DNA of 34,065 bases from Streptomyces diastatochromogenes (lineage in GTDB: Bacteria; Actinomycetota; Actinomycetes; Streptomycetales; Streptomycetaceae). The notes beneath the pieces are model-generated. The model had not been told where the DNA came from. It made no database searches and saw only the letters and a program-made list of their open reading frames with translations. Positions 24,493-31,623 of this stretch are shown piece by piece. Positions within the stretch are counted from its first letter, which is position 1. Each line of letters opens with the position of its first letter. The position numbers and the translations under genes were made by a program. Location: NCBI GenBank assembly GCA_001418405.1, contig LIQL01000106.1, positions 1 to 34,065 on the forward strand, given 5' to 3'.

Positions 24493-24621
24493 TCAGCGGC
24501 CCTGGTGGCTCACCGGGCGCCGCTTCGGTGCGGTCTTCCCACGGGCCGGCTCCGGGTGATGCTTCGGAGCCGGGGCGTGCTTGTGGGCCTTCTTCACCGG
24601 GAAGATCTTGTGGAAGCTCAC
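24493..24621 (-). CDS. Small basic peptide 2 (42 aa), SFHKI-PVKK family
   Basis: It starts GTG-AGC-TTC-CAC-AAG and reads VSFHKIFPVKK, then a His-, Pro-, Lys- and Arg-rich tail that ends KRRPVSHQGR. AGAGGA lies five bases before the GTG. It is a clear paralogue of the upstream 47-aa peptide: the first eleven residues differ only at the start codon and residue 7, and both have RRPV near the C-terminus. It has no Cys, Ser/Thr cluster or double-Gly motif of the kind used by lanthipeptides. Placed before an attenuator-like hairpin and an ABC exporter, it looks like a secreted peptide or precursor. Nothing similar is known to me; activity is unknown. Confidence 0.7.
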   Translation of the reverse strand: MSFHKIFPVKKAHKHAPAPKHHPEPARGKTAPKRRPVSHQGR

Positions 24622-24679
24622 GTCAAGTCCTCTTTCTGCTGTGCGGTGGGATCTGCATGGCCGGACGCGATGTCGCGCG

Positions 24680-24692
24680 CCCCGAGCCGGGG
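24680..24692 (-). terminator. Small hairpin after peptide 1
   Basis: CCCCG-AGC-CGGGG directly follows the stop codon of peptide 1. The stem is only 5 bp, so it may act as a processing or stabilising element rather than a terminator. Confidence 0.35.
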
Positions 24693-24836
24693 TCAGCCGC
24701 GGCGCTCGACGCCGACGGGGCGCCGGGGCGGGCGGTGCGCCGGCGTCGCCTTCTTGGCCGGCCGGCCGTGCGCCTTCTTCCGCGCCCAGGTGGGCTCGCA
24801 GCGCTTCTTGACCGGGGCGATCTTGTGGAAGCTCAT
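24693..24836 (-). CDS. Small basic peptide 1 (47 aa), SFHKI-PVKK family
   Basis: It starts ATG at 24836 with AAAGGGA upstream and reads MSFHKIAPVKK, followed by RCEPTWARKKAHGR, an Ala/Lys/Pro-rich stretch, and RRPVGVERRG. It shares its N-terminus almost exactly, and its C-terminal RRPV, with the peptide encoded just downstream; the DNA of the first eleven codons is also nearly identical. Unlike its partner it has one Cys (residue 13) and one Trp (residue 16). The conserved start with a variable middle suggests a recognition sequence for an exporter or enzyme with a variable product, or a family of basic peptides. The divergent AT-richer DNA upstream (24840-24940) probably holds the cassette's promoter. 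Confidence 0.7.
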   Translation of the reverse strand: MSFHKIAPVKKRCEPTWARKKAHGRPAKKATPAHRPPRRPVGVERRG

Positions 24837-24936
24837 GGCTTTCCCTTTCTGCTCTCCCGTTGCCGTAAGCCGGTTCGCTTTCGACATGGAAAACGTTACG
24901 GGATTCCGCGACCGGAAAAGCAATTCCCCTCTTAGG

Positions 24937-25410
24937 GTTCGATGAACATCGCGTGAGGGAGTTTCTCAGGGCTTCTGGGGAACCAGAAGGGTCTCACATA
25001 GAATTTACCGAGGTAATTGATAGGGGTGTGATTGCAGGAGAAGGGATATCGGGGTGGCGTGCGTGTGTTGCCGGATGTCGACGAGCACCCCGGCGCCTTC
25101 GGTGGCGCCCGCGCCCACCTGGCGGAAGCCGGCCCCACCAGCGGTCTGCCGGCCGGGCCGCTCGCCTTGCCGCGCTCCTGGACCAAGCGCAACTCCCCGC
25201 CGCCGCCGACAATTTCCCACGGCCGGCCAAGGCCACCGGCACGGCGATATCCGGTGGCGCCGGCTTTTCCGTGACGCCAGATTGCGTTTACCTGAATGTC
25301 GACGTGCGCCGGACGGCTGGGCCGTCCGGCATGGGCAACCTGCTGGCGTCCCACGGCGCGCCTGCCACCGCGGGCTGACGCGGATCGGCGTCGTGCGATC
25401 GACGACGCGT
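24937..25410. other. Intergenic stretch without a convincing gene
   Basis: The first 100 bases are AT-richer than the surroundings and may hold promoters. From about 25059 to 25274 a plus-strand frame beginning VRVLPDVDEHPGAFGG has GC-rich third positions and AGGAG-AAGGG upstream, but the antisense frames look equally GC-rich and no family is recognised. It may be a gene fragment. No RNA gene was seen. Confidence 0.4.
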
Positions 25411-25518
25411 AAGGCCAGCCGGAAGAACGGCCGGAAAAGCGGTCAGAAGAACAGCCGGAGGAACAGCCGGAGGAACAGTCAGGAGAACAGCGGGGAGAGC
25501 AGCCGGGAGAACGGCCAG
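25411..25518. repeat. 12-bp tandem repeat (minisatellite), nine imperfect units
   Basis: Units follow the pattern (A/G)(A/G)GAACAGCCGG with substitutions: AAGGCCAGCCGG, AAGAACGGCCGG, AAAAGCGGTCAG, AAGAACAGCCGG, AGGAACAGCCGG, AGGAACAGTCAG, GAGAACAGCGGG, GAGAGCAGCCGG and GAGAACGGCCAG, without spacers. Lack of spacers rules out CRISPR. Since 12 is a multiple of three it could code for a repeated four-residue unit, but no supported gene covers it. Confidence 0.85.
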
Positions 25519-25697
25519 GTCGCGACGGTCGCCTGCCGACTTCGTGTGCGCGGAGGGTGTGAGGCGCCCGCGCAACCCGTAAAATCGCCTTGTTCTGCGG
25601 GACAGTTGGGGCGACGGCCGGCGGTGCCTGGGAGCGGGGGTGCGGCGGTCGCCACCAAGGGGGTGGGCCGGATGGCCCGGGGCGATGTGGAGGGGCA

Positions 25698-26396
25698 TTG
25701 TCGGAACCGGATGCCAGACCAGCTGATCCGTCCGTCGCCGCCCAGCCGGGGACCGGCGCCGGGCTGACGGCCGCCGTCGTGGGCGTGCTCATCACGTCGC
25801 TCCCGCAGCTCATCGAGCACCTCAGCCCGTGGAACCGGGCGTTCCTGGCGCTCATCGCGGTCACCCTGGGCCTGAGCGTCTTCGCGACCGTGCGGGCCCG
25901 GCGGGAGGCGCCGCGGCGACGCCTGTGGGTGACGGTGGCGGTCGCCTCCGGCGTGGTGAGCGGGTGCACGGCCCTGCTGCTCGGCGTCGGCGCGTTCTTC
26001 GCCACGGTCACGCCCGCCCCGGTCAAGATCGGCTTCGACGACGCCGTCGCGCTGCGCAGCCGCGCCGACGAGGACGTGCGGGTCGCTGCCCTGCCGGTGG
26101 AGCCCGGCTCGTACGTGATCTGGGTGAAGCTCTACGCGACGGAGCCCGAGGCGAGCGCGGTGCGGATCACCTGCCGGTTGGAGGCGGAGAACGACTACGA
26201 CGTGGTCTCCGCCGACCTGGCCCCGGGCGGCAGCGTGCCCATGGCGCTGACGGTCGCGCACACCTACCGGGCGTCCGGCGACGCCGTCCTCTTCTGCCGT
26301 CACGCCTCGACGGAGCCGCGCACCACCACGCTCAAACAGGTCAAGATCCTGGCGGTGGGCGCCGCTTCGGTGCGGATCGAGTTCCTGACGCGTTGA
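25698..26396 (+). CDS. Small membrane-anchored protein of unknown function
   Basis: About 232 aa. An N-terminal soluble stretch is followed by three hydrophobic segments, at about 22-42 (LTAAVVGVLITSLPQLIEHL), 47-65 (FLALIAVTLGLSVFATV) and 76-104 (WVTVAVASGVVSGCTALLLG). The rest (about 105-232) is a soluble, probably extracellular beta domain with VEPGSYVIWVKLYATEPEA and two cysteines. No family is recognised. The start is uncertain: TTG at 25698 follows GGAGG at short spacing and gives a natural N-terminus (LSEPDARPADPS); the longer frame upstream has little coding character. It converges with the decayed RES gene. Confidence 0.65.
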   Translation: MSEPDARPADPSVAAQPGTGAGLTAAVVGVLITSLPQLIEHLSPWNRAFLALIAVTLGLSVFATVRARREAPRRRLWVTVAVASGVVSGCTALLLGVGAFFATVTPAPVKIGFDDAVALRSRADEDVRVAALPVEPGSYVIWVKLYATEPEASAVRITCRLEAENDYDVVSADLAPGGSVPMALTVAHTYRASGDAVLFCRHASTEPRTTTLKQVKILAVGAASVRIEFLTR

Positions 26397-26424
26397 GCGG
26401 AGCCCGCAGCGGCGGTGCGGTCAC

Positions 26425-26812
26425 TCACTGATGGACGGCGGCCAACCCGGCCCGGTCGGTGAGGTCGACCAGCGGCAGGTCGACCGCGGTCACGACCTTG
26501 GACAACAGCATGTCCCGCACCCGCCGTTGGGTGAGGCGGCGCCGCCCGTGCGGCCGGAACCGCAGGTCCCGCGCGAGGGGCTCACAGAGCGCGGCCAGTG
26601 GGGACAGCGCCGCGTACAGGTACGGTGCCGGTGCCGGTGCCGTGCGCAGTTCGTGCGGATGTCGCAGAACCGCCCGCCGCCCCAGAGCAGGTCCGCGGGC
26701 AGTGCCTTGAACTTGGTCGCGGACGGCGGACGTTGTGCACGCGCCAGAGTTCGGTGCCGGCCGGCAGGGCGTGCCGCATCGGCTGTGCCCGGACCGTCGG
26801 GGTGGGAATCAT
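26425..26812 (-). pseudogene. Frameshifted RES-domain protein (toxin remnant)
   Basis: Three frames together make one RES domain. The start reads MRHALPAGTELWRVHN (with ATG at 26812 for the longer form). The next frame holds FKALPADLLWGGGRF. The third holds PYLYAALSPLAALCEPLARD and then LLSKVVTAVDLPLVDL before a TGA at 26427. These match the R-x-H, G-G-x-R-F and Y-x-A-x-x-P-x-A-x-x-E motifs of RES proteins, NAD-consuming toxins of type II toxin-antitoxin systems. One frame break lies at a run of three GCACCG repeats, the other near the H-N-V codons. The gene is inactive as written unless the breaks are sequencing errors. Its ATG follows the partner gene by 16 bases. Confidence 0.7.
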
Positions 26813-26828
26813 CGCGTCAGGCGCGGTG

Positions 26829-27389
26829 TCACCACTCCGAGGTCTCGGCCCGGGTGGCGGACCGCAGGGCGTCGTCCGCGCCGGTCCCCAACTTCCGTGC
26901 CGGCCGGGCGTCCAGCCAGACGTTGGACCCCAACCACCAGTCGGCGGCGCCCCACGGGTCCACGTCGGCGCAGGGCAGGCGGTTGATCTCGACGACCACC
27001 GGGTACGGCGCACCGGAGGCGGGATCGCATGGGAATGCGGCGGGGGGCAGTTCCACGTCGTTCTCGTCGGTGGACAGGATCGGGTCACGGGCCTGGTCGG
27101 CGGCCAAGGCAACGGAGGCGGCCGGCACGGCGGGTTCGGCGAGCAGCCAGGCGTCGTCGGCGTTCCGGGCGGTAGGGCCAAGGCTCCGCGGGGGCTGGTG
27201 GACGGGCGCCCACGATGCTCTCCGGGACGCCGGCGTCGGGCCAGGTTGCGGTGACCGCGACGTCCCTGCTGCTCGCCGGACCCTGCTTCGGAGCGGCGAG
27301 CGCCTTCGCGCGCAGCGCCAGGAGCAGCGGCAGCAGACGGGGATCCGACGCGGAACCGACGGGGGCGCCGTCCTGGGCCGGAAGCGCAC
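26829..27389 (-). pseudogene. Probable antitoxin partner of the RES gene, N-terminal part out of frame
   Basis: The C-terminal part reads DPWGAADWWLGSNVWLDARP followed by ARKLGTGADDALRSATRA and a stop at 26829. The W-x-x-x-N-x-x-L-x-x-x-x-P-x-x-L-G pattern resembles the toxin-binding (Xre/MbcA/ParS-type) C-terminus of RES antitoxins. Upstream, coding character moves to a different frame (DPRLLPLLLALRAKALAAP and VAVTATWPDAGVPESIVGA), so at least one frameshift separates the halves near 27200. No good start codon is left in that N-terminal frame. Antitoxin-before-toxin order with a 16-base gap is standard for this system. Its family assignment rests mainly on position and a short motif. Confidence 0.5.
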
Positions 27390-27791
27390 GCCGGGCGGGG
27401 TGAGGGTCTCCCGGTCGGGGCGAAGGATTCCCCTAGCGGAAGTCCGACCCGAGAATTCCTAGAAGTGCCCGCCGGAGCCCGAAAACCGCCTGGCGTGCAC
27501 GGCCGAAAAGCTGCGTGGTGAGCTAGGTCACCGTAAAGGGCGGAACCGGTCGCAGGTGTGCGCCATCGCGCGCGATAGCGATTGGCAAAAAATCTCCTAC
27601 GGGTCGGCCACGGGTGATTCGGCACTTCGGACATGACATAGCATCAGTGCGCCAAGTAGCCAGTCCAGAAAACCGTGCGGAAGCGTCCCTGACCGGGATT
27701 GCCCGTACCCGCTGCGACTGTCCCCACACCATGAGCTGGTGCCGCACACCCCGCGGTACCGGTTCCTCTGAATGCGAAAAACAGGAATGCA
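27390..27791. other. Upstream region of the reductase operon
   Basis: No gene is supported. This stretch is less GC-rich in places (for example TTGGCAAAAAATCTCC) and must hold the promoter of the plus-strand operon. A weak candidate is TTCGGC with CATAGC/TAGCAT about 15-17 bases downstream (near 27615-27645). AGGA (27783-27786) is the ribosome binding site of the first gene. Confidence 0.4.
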
Positions 27792-29078
27792 ATGCCCGTT
27801 CAACAATTAACGGACCTCATACGCTTCGTGCGTCACAACTCACCCTTCTATCGGGAGCTCTACGCCGACCTTCCGGACCGGGTGACGGAGCTGACGGACT
27901 TGCCGGTCGTCCCGCACGACGCATTCTGGCGCGCCAACACACCGCGCGACAACGGCCTTTTGACCGGACCGCTCGACGAGGCGGTGGTTTTCAAGAGCGG
28001 CGGCACCACCGGCGCGCCGAAGTTCTCCGTCTATACCCGGGAAGAATGGCGGGAATTCACCGAGGCGTTCGGTGGCGGACTCGTCGAAGCCGGCCTCCGC
28101 CCCGGCCACCGGGTCGCCGACCTCTTCTACGCCGGTGAGCTCTACGCCAGCTTCACCTTCATCCTGGACGCCCTCCACCGGGCCCCCGTCGCCAACGTCC
28201 GGCTGCCGATCGGCGGCGGCGCGCCGTTCGCCTCGACGGTGCACACGCTGGCGGAATTCGACGTCGACGTCATCGCCGGCACCACGACGACGCTCTGCGG
28301 CCTCGCCGACCACCTCGTGCGCGAGGAGCGCCAACTCCCCGACGTGCGGCTGTTGTTCTTCGGCGGCGAGGGCCTGTTCGAGGACCAGCGGCCGCTGCTC
28401 CGCCAGGCGTTCCCGCATGCCGAGGCCCGTTCCATCGGCTACGCCGGCGTCGACTCCGGACTGCTCGGACAAGCCGTCCCGGGGGCCGACCCCCGCGTCC
28501 ACCGCGCGTTCACGCCGCACACCGTCGTGGAGATCCTCGACGAGCACACCGGCGAGCCCATCACCCGCGACGGCGTCGCCGGCCGCATCGTCGTGACGGA
28601 CCTGCGCCGACGGCTGATGCCGGTCCTCCGCTACCCCGTGGGCGACCGCGCGGAGTGGACCGACGCCGCGGCCGGACACTTCCGCATCCTCGGCCGGGCC
28701 GAGGAGGGCGTGCGCATCGGCGCGGTGTCCCTCTACACCCAGGACGTGCACGACCTGGTGCGCGCCGCCGACCCCACCGGCCAGGTGCTCGGCACCCAAC
28801 TGGTGGTGCGCCGCTGGGACGGGCGGGACGGGCTCGTGCTGCGGCTGGCCGTCGCCGGCGACCCGGCCACCGGTGACGACGGGGACGCCCGCGACCTCGG
28901 ACACCTCGCCGCCGCCATCGCCAAGGAGATCCTCGCGGCCCGCCCGATGTACGCGGCGGAGGTCGACGCCGCACGCATCCATCCGCTGGCCGTGGAGTGG
29001 GTGCGGCACGACGAACTGGTCGTCAACGTCCGGACCGGCAAGCTGATGCGGGTCATCGACGAACGGCCGCACTCATGA
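27792..29078 (+). CDS. PaaK/EhpF-like adenylate-forming enzyme (carboxylate activation), TTA codon 6
   Basis: A 428-aa adenylating enzyme. The ATP-binding loop is VVFKSGGTTGAPKFSVYT (66-82), and the downstream conserved turn is MPVLRYPVGDRAEW (276-289), which carries the Arg and Asp used in AMP and ribose binding. The length and the missing large C-terminal linker fit phenylacetate-CoA-ligase-like and EhpF-like proteins, which activate aryl or other acids as acyl-adenylates. Codon 6 is TTA, so translation of this first gene, and perhaps of the coupled downstream genes, should depend on bldA. AGGA precedes the ATG. Its stop overlaps the transporter start (ATGA). With LuxE- and LuxC-like proteins in the same operon, it probably activates an acid that is then reduced or transferred. 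The substrate is unknown. Confidence 0.85.
   Translation: MPVQQLTDLIRFVRHNSPFYRELYADLPDRVTELTDLPVVPHDAFWRANTPRDNGLLTGPLDEAVVFKSGGTTGAPKFSVYTREEWREFTEAFGGGLVEAGLRPGHRVADLFYAGELYASFTFILDALHRAPVANVRLPIGGGAPFASTVHTLAEFDVDVIAGTTTTLCGLADHLVREERQLPDVRLLFFGGEGLFEDQRPLLRQAFPHAEARSIGYAGVDSGLLGQAVPGADPRVHRAFTPHTVVEILDEHTGEPITRDGVAGRIVVTDLRRRLMPVLRYPVGDRAEWTDAAAGHFRILGRAEEGVRIGAVSLYTQDVHDLVRAADPTGQVLGTQLVVRRWDGRDGLVLRLAVAGDPATGDDGDARDLGHLAAAIAKEILAARPMYAAEVDAARIHPLAVEWVRHDELVVNVRTGKLMRVIDERPHS
27807..27809 (+). other. TTA leucine codon at position 6 of the operon's first gene (bldA target)
   Basis: ATG-CCC-GTT-CAA-CAA-TTA. An early TTA codon in a streptomycete gene blocks translation until the bldA tRNA is present, and here it precedes four genes joined by overlapping stop/start codons. 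Confidence 0.85.
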
Positions 29079-30421
29079 GCGCGACCCCGACCCCGACCCT
29101 GGCCCCGCGCCGGCTGCCGGTGGTCCTGCGCAACCGGGCCTTCGGCGCCGTCTGGGTCGCCCAGGTCCTCACCCAGGCCGCCGGCCGGATGTTCCAGGTC
29201 GGCGTGGTGTGGTGGCTGGTGGGCCATGCCGTCGACGGCGCCGGCGACCGCGGTCTCGCCTCGGGGGTGTTCCTCGCGGTGAGCACGCTGCCCGCGGTGG
29301 CGCTCGCCCCCCTGGTGGCCTCCGTCATCGCCCGCTGCCCGCACCGCACGGTGCTGGGTTCGGCCGCCGCCGTGGCGGGCCTGGTCGCCGCCGCCGTCGC
29401 CGGCTGGACGCAACTCGGTTCGCCGCCCATGGCGGTCGCCTACGGGGCCGCACTGCTGCTGGCGGGCTGCCAGGCCCTCTTCGACCCCTGCCTTACCACC
29501 TCCGTCCCGGAACTGGTCGACGACGCCGACATCGAGGCCGCCACCGGCTTCGAACTCGCCACCCAGTCCCTCGCCGGTCTGGCCGGCGGGCTCCTCGGAC
29601 CGCTGGTGGTGGACGCCTGGGCGCTGACCGGCATCGTCTCCGGCTGCGCCGGGGCCTACCTCGTCGCCGCCGCCCTGGTGGCCGTGACCCGCTTCCCGCG
29701 CGCCACCACGACGCCGGACGGCGCCGCACCGGCCGAGACCGCACCAGCGCGCCGGACGCTCCGTCAGATCCTGGCGGACCACCCGTTCATCCGGCGGGTG
29801 CTGCTCTGCTTCGCCGCGGTCAACGTCTTCTCCACCGCCCTCTACGTTGTCATGCCCCTGTACACACGGGCGGTGCTGCACGCCCACGGTTCCACCGCGG
29901 CCGCCCTGGAAACCGCACTCGGCATCGGCGCCCTGCTCGGCTCGTTCACCGGAGCGCGACTGCCGGGCTCGGCCACCACCGTCGGCGGGGCCTGCCTGGC
30001 ACTGCTGGCCGTGGCCCTCGGAACGCCCGGCCTGCTCGCCGACCGGTCCGTGGCCGTCGCCGCCCTGATCGTCGCCGGCTGGTGCGTGGGGGCGATCGGC
30101 GTGCGGTTCGTCGCGCTCTTCCAACGCCTGGTCCCGGCCGCCGACAAGCCCGGCTTCTTCGCCGTGATGCAGGCCCTGCTCGGCGCGACGTTCCCGCTGT
30201 CCTCCCTCGTCTTCGGCGCGCTCGGCGACCACCTGTCACCCCAGACCCTGTGCCTGCTCCAGGCCGTCGGAGTGCTCCCGCTCGCCGCGGCGCTGTGGTC
30301 GATCGGGCGACGCGCGGACGCCCCCGCGGAGGCCGTCGACCGCGCCGCCCCGGCCACGTCCGGGACGCCCGACGCCCCGGTCGCGACCGCCGCCGGCGCC
30401 GCGCTGGAGGAGGCCCGATGA
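29075..30421 (+). CDS. MFS transporter
   Basis: A 448-aa membrane protein with about 10-12 hydrophobic helices of the major facilitator superfamily (MFS_3-like arrangement). The start RNRAFGAVWVAQVLTQAAGR is the first helix, and FQVGVVWWLVG and GVFLAVSTLPAVALAPLV follow. A Ser/Ala/Pro-rich cytoplasmic loop (about 205-225) separates the two halves, and a disordered tail follows the last helix. The ATG overlaps the stop of the adenylating-enzyme gene (ATGA), and its stop overlaps the acetyltransferase start in the same way. It is most likely the exporter of the pathway product and may give self-resistance. Substrate unknown. Confidence 0.9.
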   Translation: MSATPTPTLAPRRLPVVLRNRAFGAVWVAQVLTQAAGRMFQVGVVWWLVGHAVDGAGDRGLASGVFLAVSTLPAVALAPLVASVIARCPHRTVLGSAAAVAGLVAAAVAGWTQLGSPPMAVAYGAALLLAGCQALFDPCLTTSVPELVDDADIEAATGFELATQSLAGLAGGLLGPLVVDAWALTGIVSGCAGAYLVAAALVAVTRFPRATTTPDGAAPAETAPARRTLRQILADHPFIRRVLLCFAAVNVFSTALYVVMPLYTRAVLHAHGSTAAALETALGIGALLGSFTGARLPGSATTVGGACLALLAVALGTPGLLADRSVAVAALIVAGWCVGAIGVRFVALFQRLVPAADKPGFFAVMQALLGATFPLSSLVFGALGDHLSPQTLCLLQAVGVLPLAAALWSIGRRADAPAEAVDRAAPATSGTPDAPVATAAGAALEEAR

Positions 30422-31623
30422 ACACCACCCTCCGCCCCGCCGCGCCCCAGGACATCGCCGAACTGCGGCAGTTGTACTTCGAGGTGTACGGACACGGCTA
30501 CCCGGTGGCCCTCGGCAGCGACCCGACCGAGATGCACCGCCTGATCACCGACCCGCACAGCCACTGGCTCACGGCCCGCCGCACCGACACCGGTGAACTG
30601 GCCGGCTCCGTGGTCGTGCAGACCGACCCGGGCAACCGCGTCGGCAAACTCGTCGGCCTCGCCGTCCATCCGAGCCAGCGCCAGTGCGGCCTGGCCGGCC
30701 GACTGACCGAGGCGGTCACCGCCGACGCGCTCGCCGCCGGCACCCTCGACTCCATCCACACCACCGTCCGCATGGTCACCCAGGCCCCGCAACGCGTCGT
30801 CGCCCGCAACGGGTACCGGCCGTTGGGCCTGCTGCCCAACGCCGCCGACGTCTCCGGCTGCGAGACCCTGGCACTCTTCGCCTGCTACGCCGAGGGCGTC
30901 CTCGAACGCCGGGAGCGGGTGACCGCCGTGCCCCGGGCCGTCATGCCCCTGCTGGACGCGGCCGAGGAGAGCATCGGCATCCCCTGCGCCGCGGTCCTGC
31001 CCGCGGACGCCACGGACCTCGACGCGTCCCCGCCGCTCCCGGGCGGCGGCGCGGGCAGCCCGGCCCCGGGCGCACTCCTGACCGCTCCCGCCCGCCCCAC
31101 CACCCGCACCCCCATCGAGGTGATCAACGCACCCGGCTTCGTCCGCCGGCGCTTCCGCGAGCTGTTCCCCGACCCCGCGGGCGCCTACTCGCCGCTGCGC
31201 ACCCCGAACACCGTGCTGACCACGCCGGACGGCGCGTTCGAGATCTACGCCGACCTCGACCTGGCGGCCAGCAGCTGCGCCCTGGTCGCGGTGCACCCCT
31301 ACCCGGCGGCCGCCGCCCGGGCCCTCGACTCCCTGATGACCGCGCTCACCCGGGCCGGCGCCGACTACGTCGAGACGCTGGTGCCCCTGGCCGACACCGC
31401 CGGGCTGCACGCCTTCCTGGCCGCCGGCTTCGTCCCCAGCGCCAGCTATCCGGCCATGCGCCGGGTCGGCGACCGCTTCCACGACTACGTCGTGCTCTCC
31501 CGCACCGACCGGCAGATCGACTTCCGCACCACGGCCGTCAGCCCGCTGGTCCAGCCGTACCTGAACGCCTACCTGACCACGTGGGCGTCGACCTACCTGC
31601 CCCACCACGAGGTTGTCCTGTGA
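30418..31623 (+). CDS. Two-domain GNAT acetyltransferase
   Basis: A 401-aa protein. The N-terminal GNAT domain (about 1-160) has LVGLAVHPSQRQCGLAGRLT, the acetyl-CoA pyrophosphate-binding motif A with Q/R-x-x-G-x-A at residues 88-94. A Pro/Gly/Ala-rich linker (about 205-230) leads to a second GNAT-like half (about 235-385). That half has FEIYADLDLAASSCALVAV and ADYVETLVPLADTAGLHAFL but lacks an obvious motif A and may be a pseudo-domain used for dimer-like packing. It probably acylates an amine or hydroxyl of the pathway intermediate or gives self-protection. Overlapping ATGA and GTGA junctions with its neighbours indicate co-translation. Confidence 0.85.
   Translation: MNTTLRPAAPQDIAELRQLYFEVYGHGYPVALGSDPTEMHRLITDPHSHWLTARRTDTGELAGSVVVQTDPGNRVGKLVGLAVHPSQRQCGLAGRLTEAVTADALAAGTLDSIHTTVRMVTQAPQRVVARNGYRPLGLLPNAADVSGCETLALFACYAEGVLERRERVTAVPRAVMPLLDAAEESIGIPCAAVLPADATDLDASPPLPGGGAGSPAPGALLTAPARPTTRTPIEVINAPGFVRRRFRELFPDPAGAYSPLRTPNTVLTTPDGAFEIYADLDLAASSCALVAVHPYPAAAARALDSLMTALTRAGADYVETLVPLADTAGLHAFLAAGFVPSASYPAMRRVGDRFHDYVVLSRTDRQIDFRTTAVSPLVQPYLNAYLTTWASTYLPHHEVVL

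Noticed and set aside
22620..24836. Lanthipeptide cluster
   Set aside because: The peptides lack Ser/Thr-Cys core patterns, there is no LanB/C/M-like gene adjacent, and the exporter lacks a C39 peptidase domain.
25411..25518. CRISPR array
   Set aside because: The 12-bp units are contiguous with no spacers, too short for CRISPR repeats, and no cas genes are present.
25054..25767. Plus-strand frame spanning the minisatellite as a repeat protein
   Set aside because: Composition is Arg/Pro-rich and unstructured, no family is seen, and the frame overlaps the better-supported membrane protein start.
26431..27462. Plus-strand frame of about 340 codons over the RES region
   Set aside because: Antisense to the recognisable RES and antitoxin segments, with Gly/Arg/Ser-rich content.
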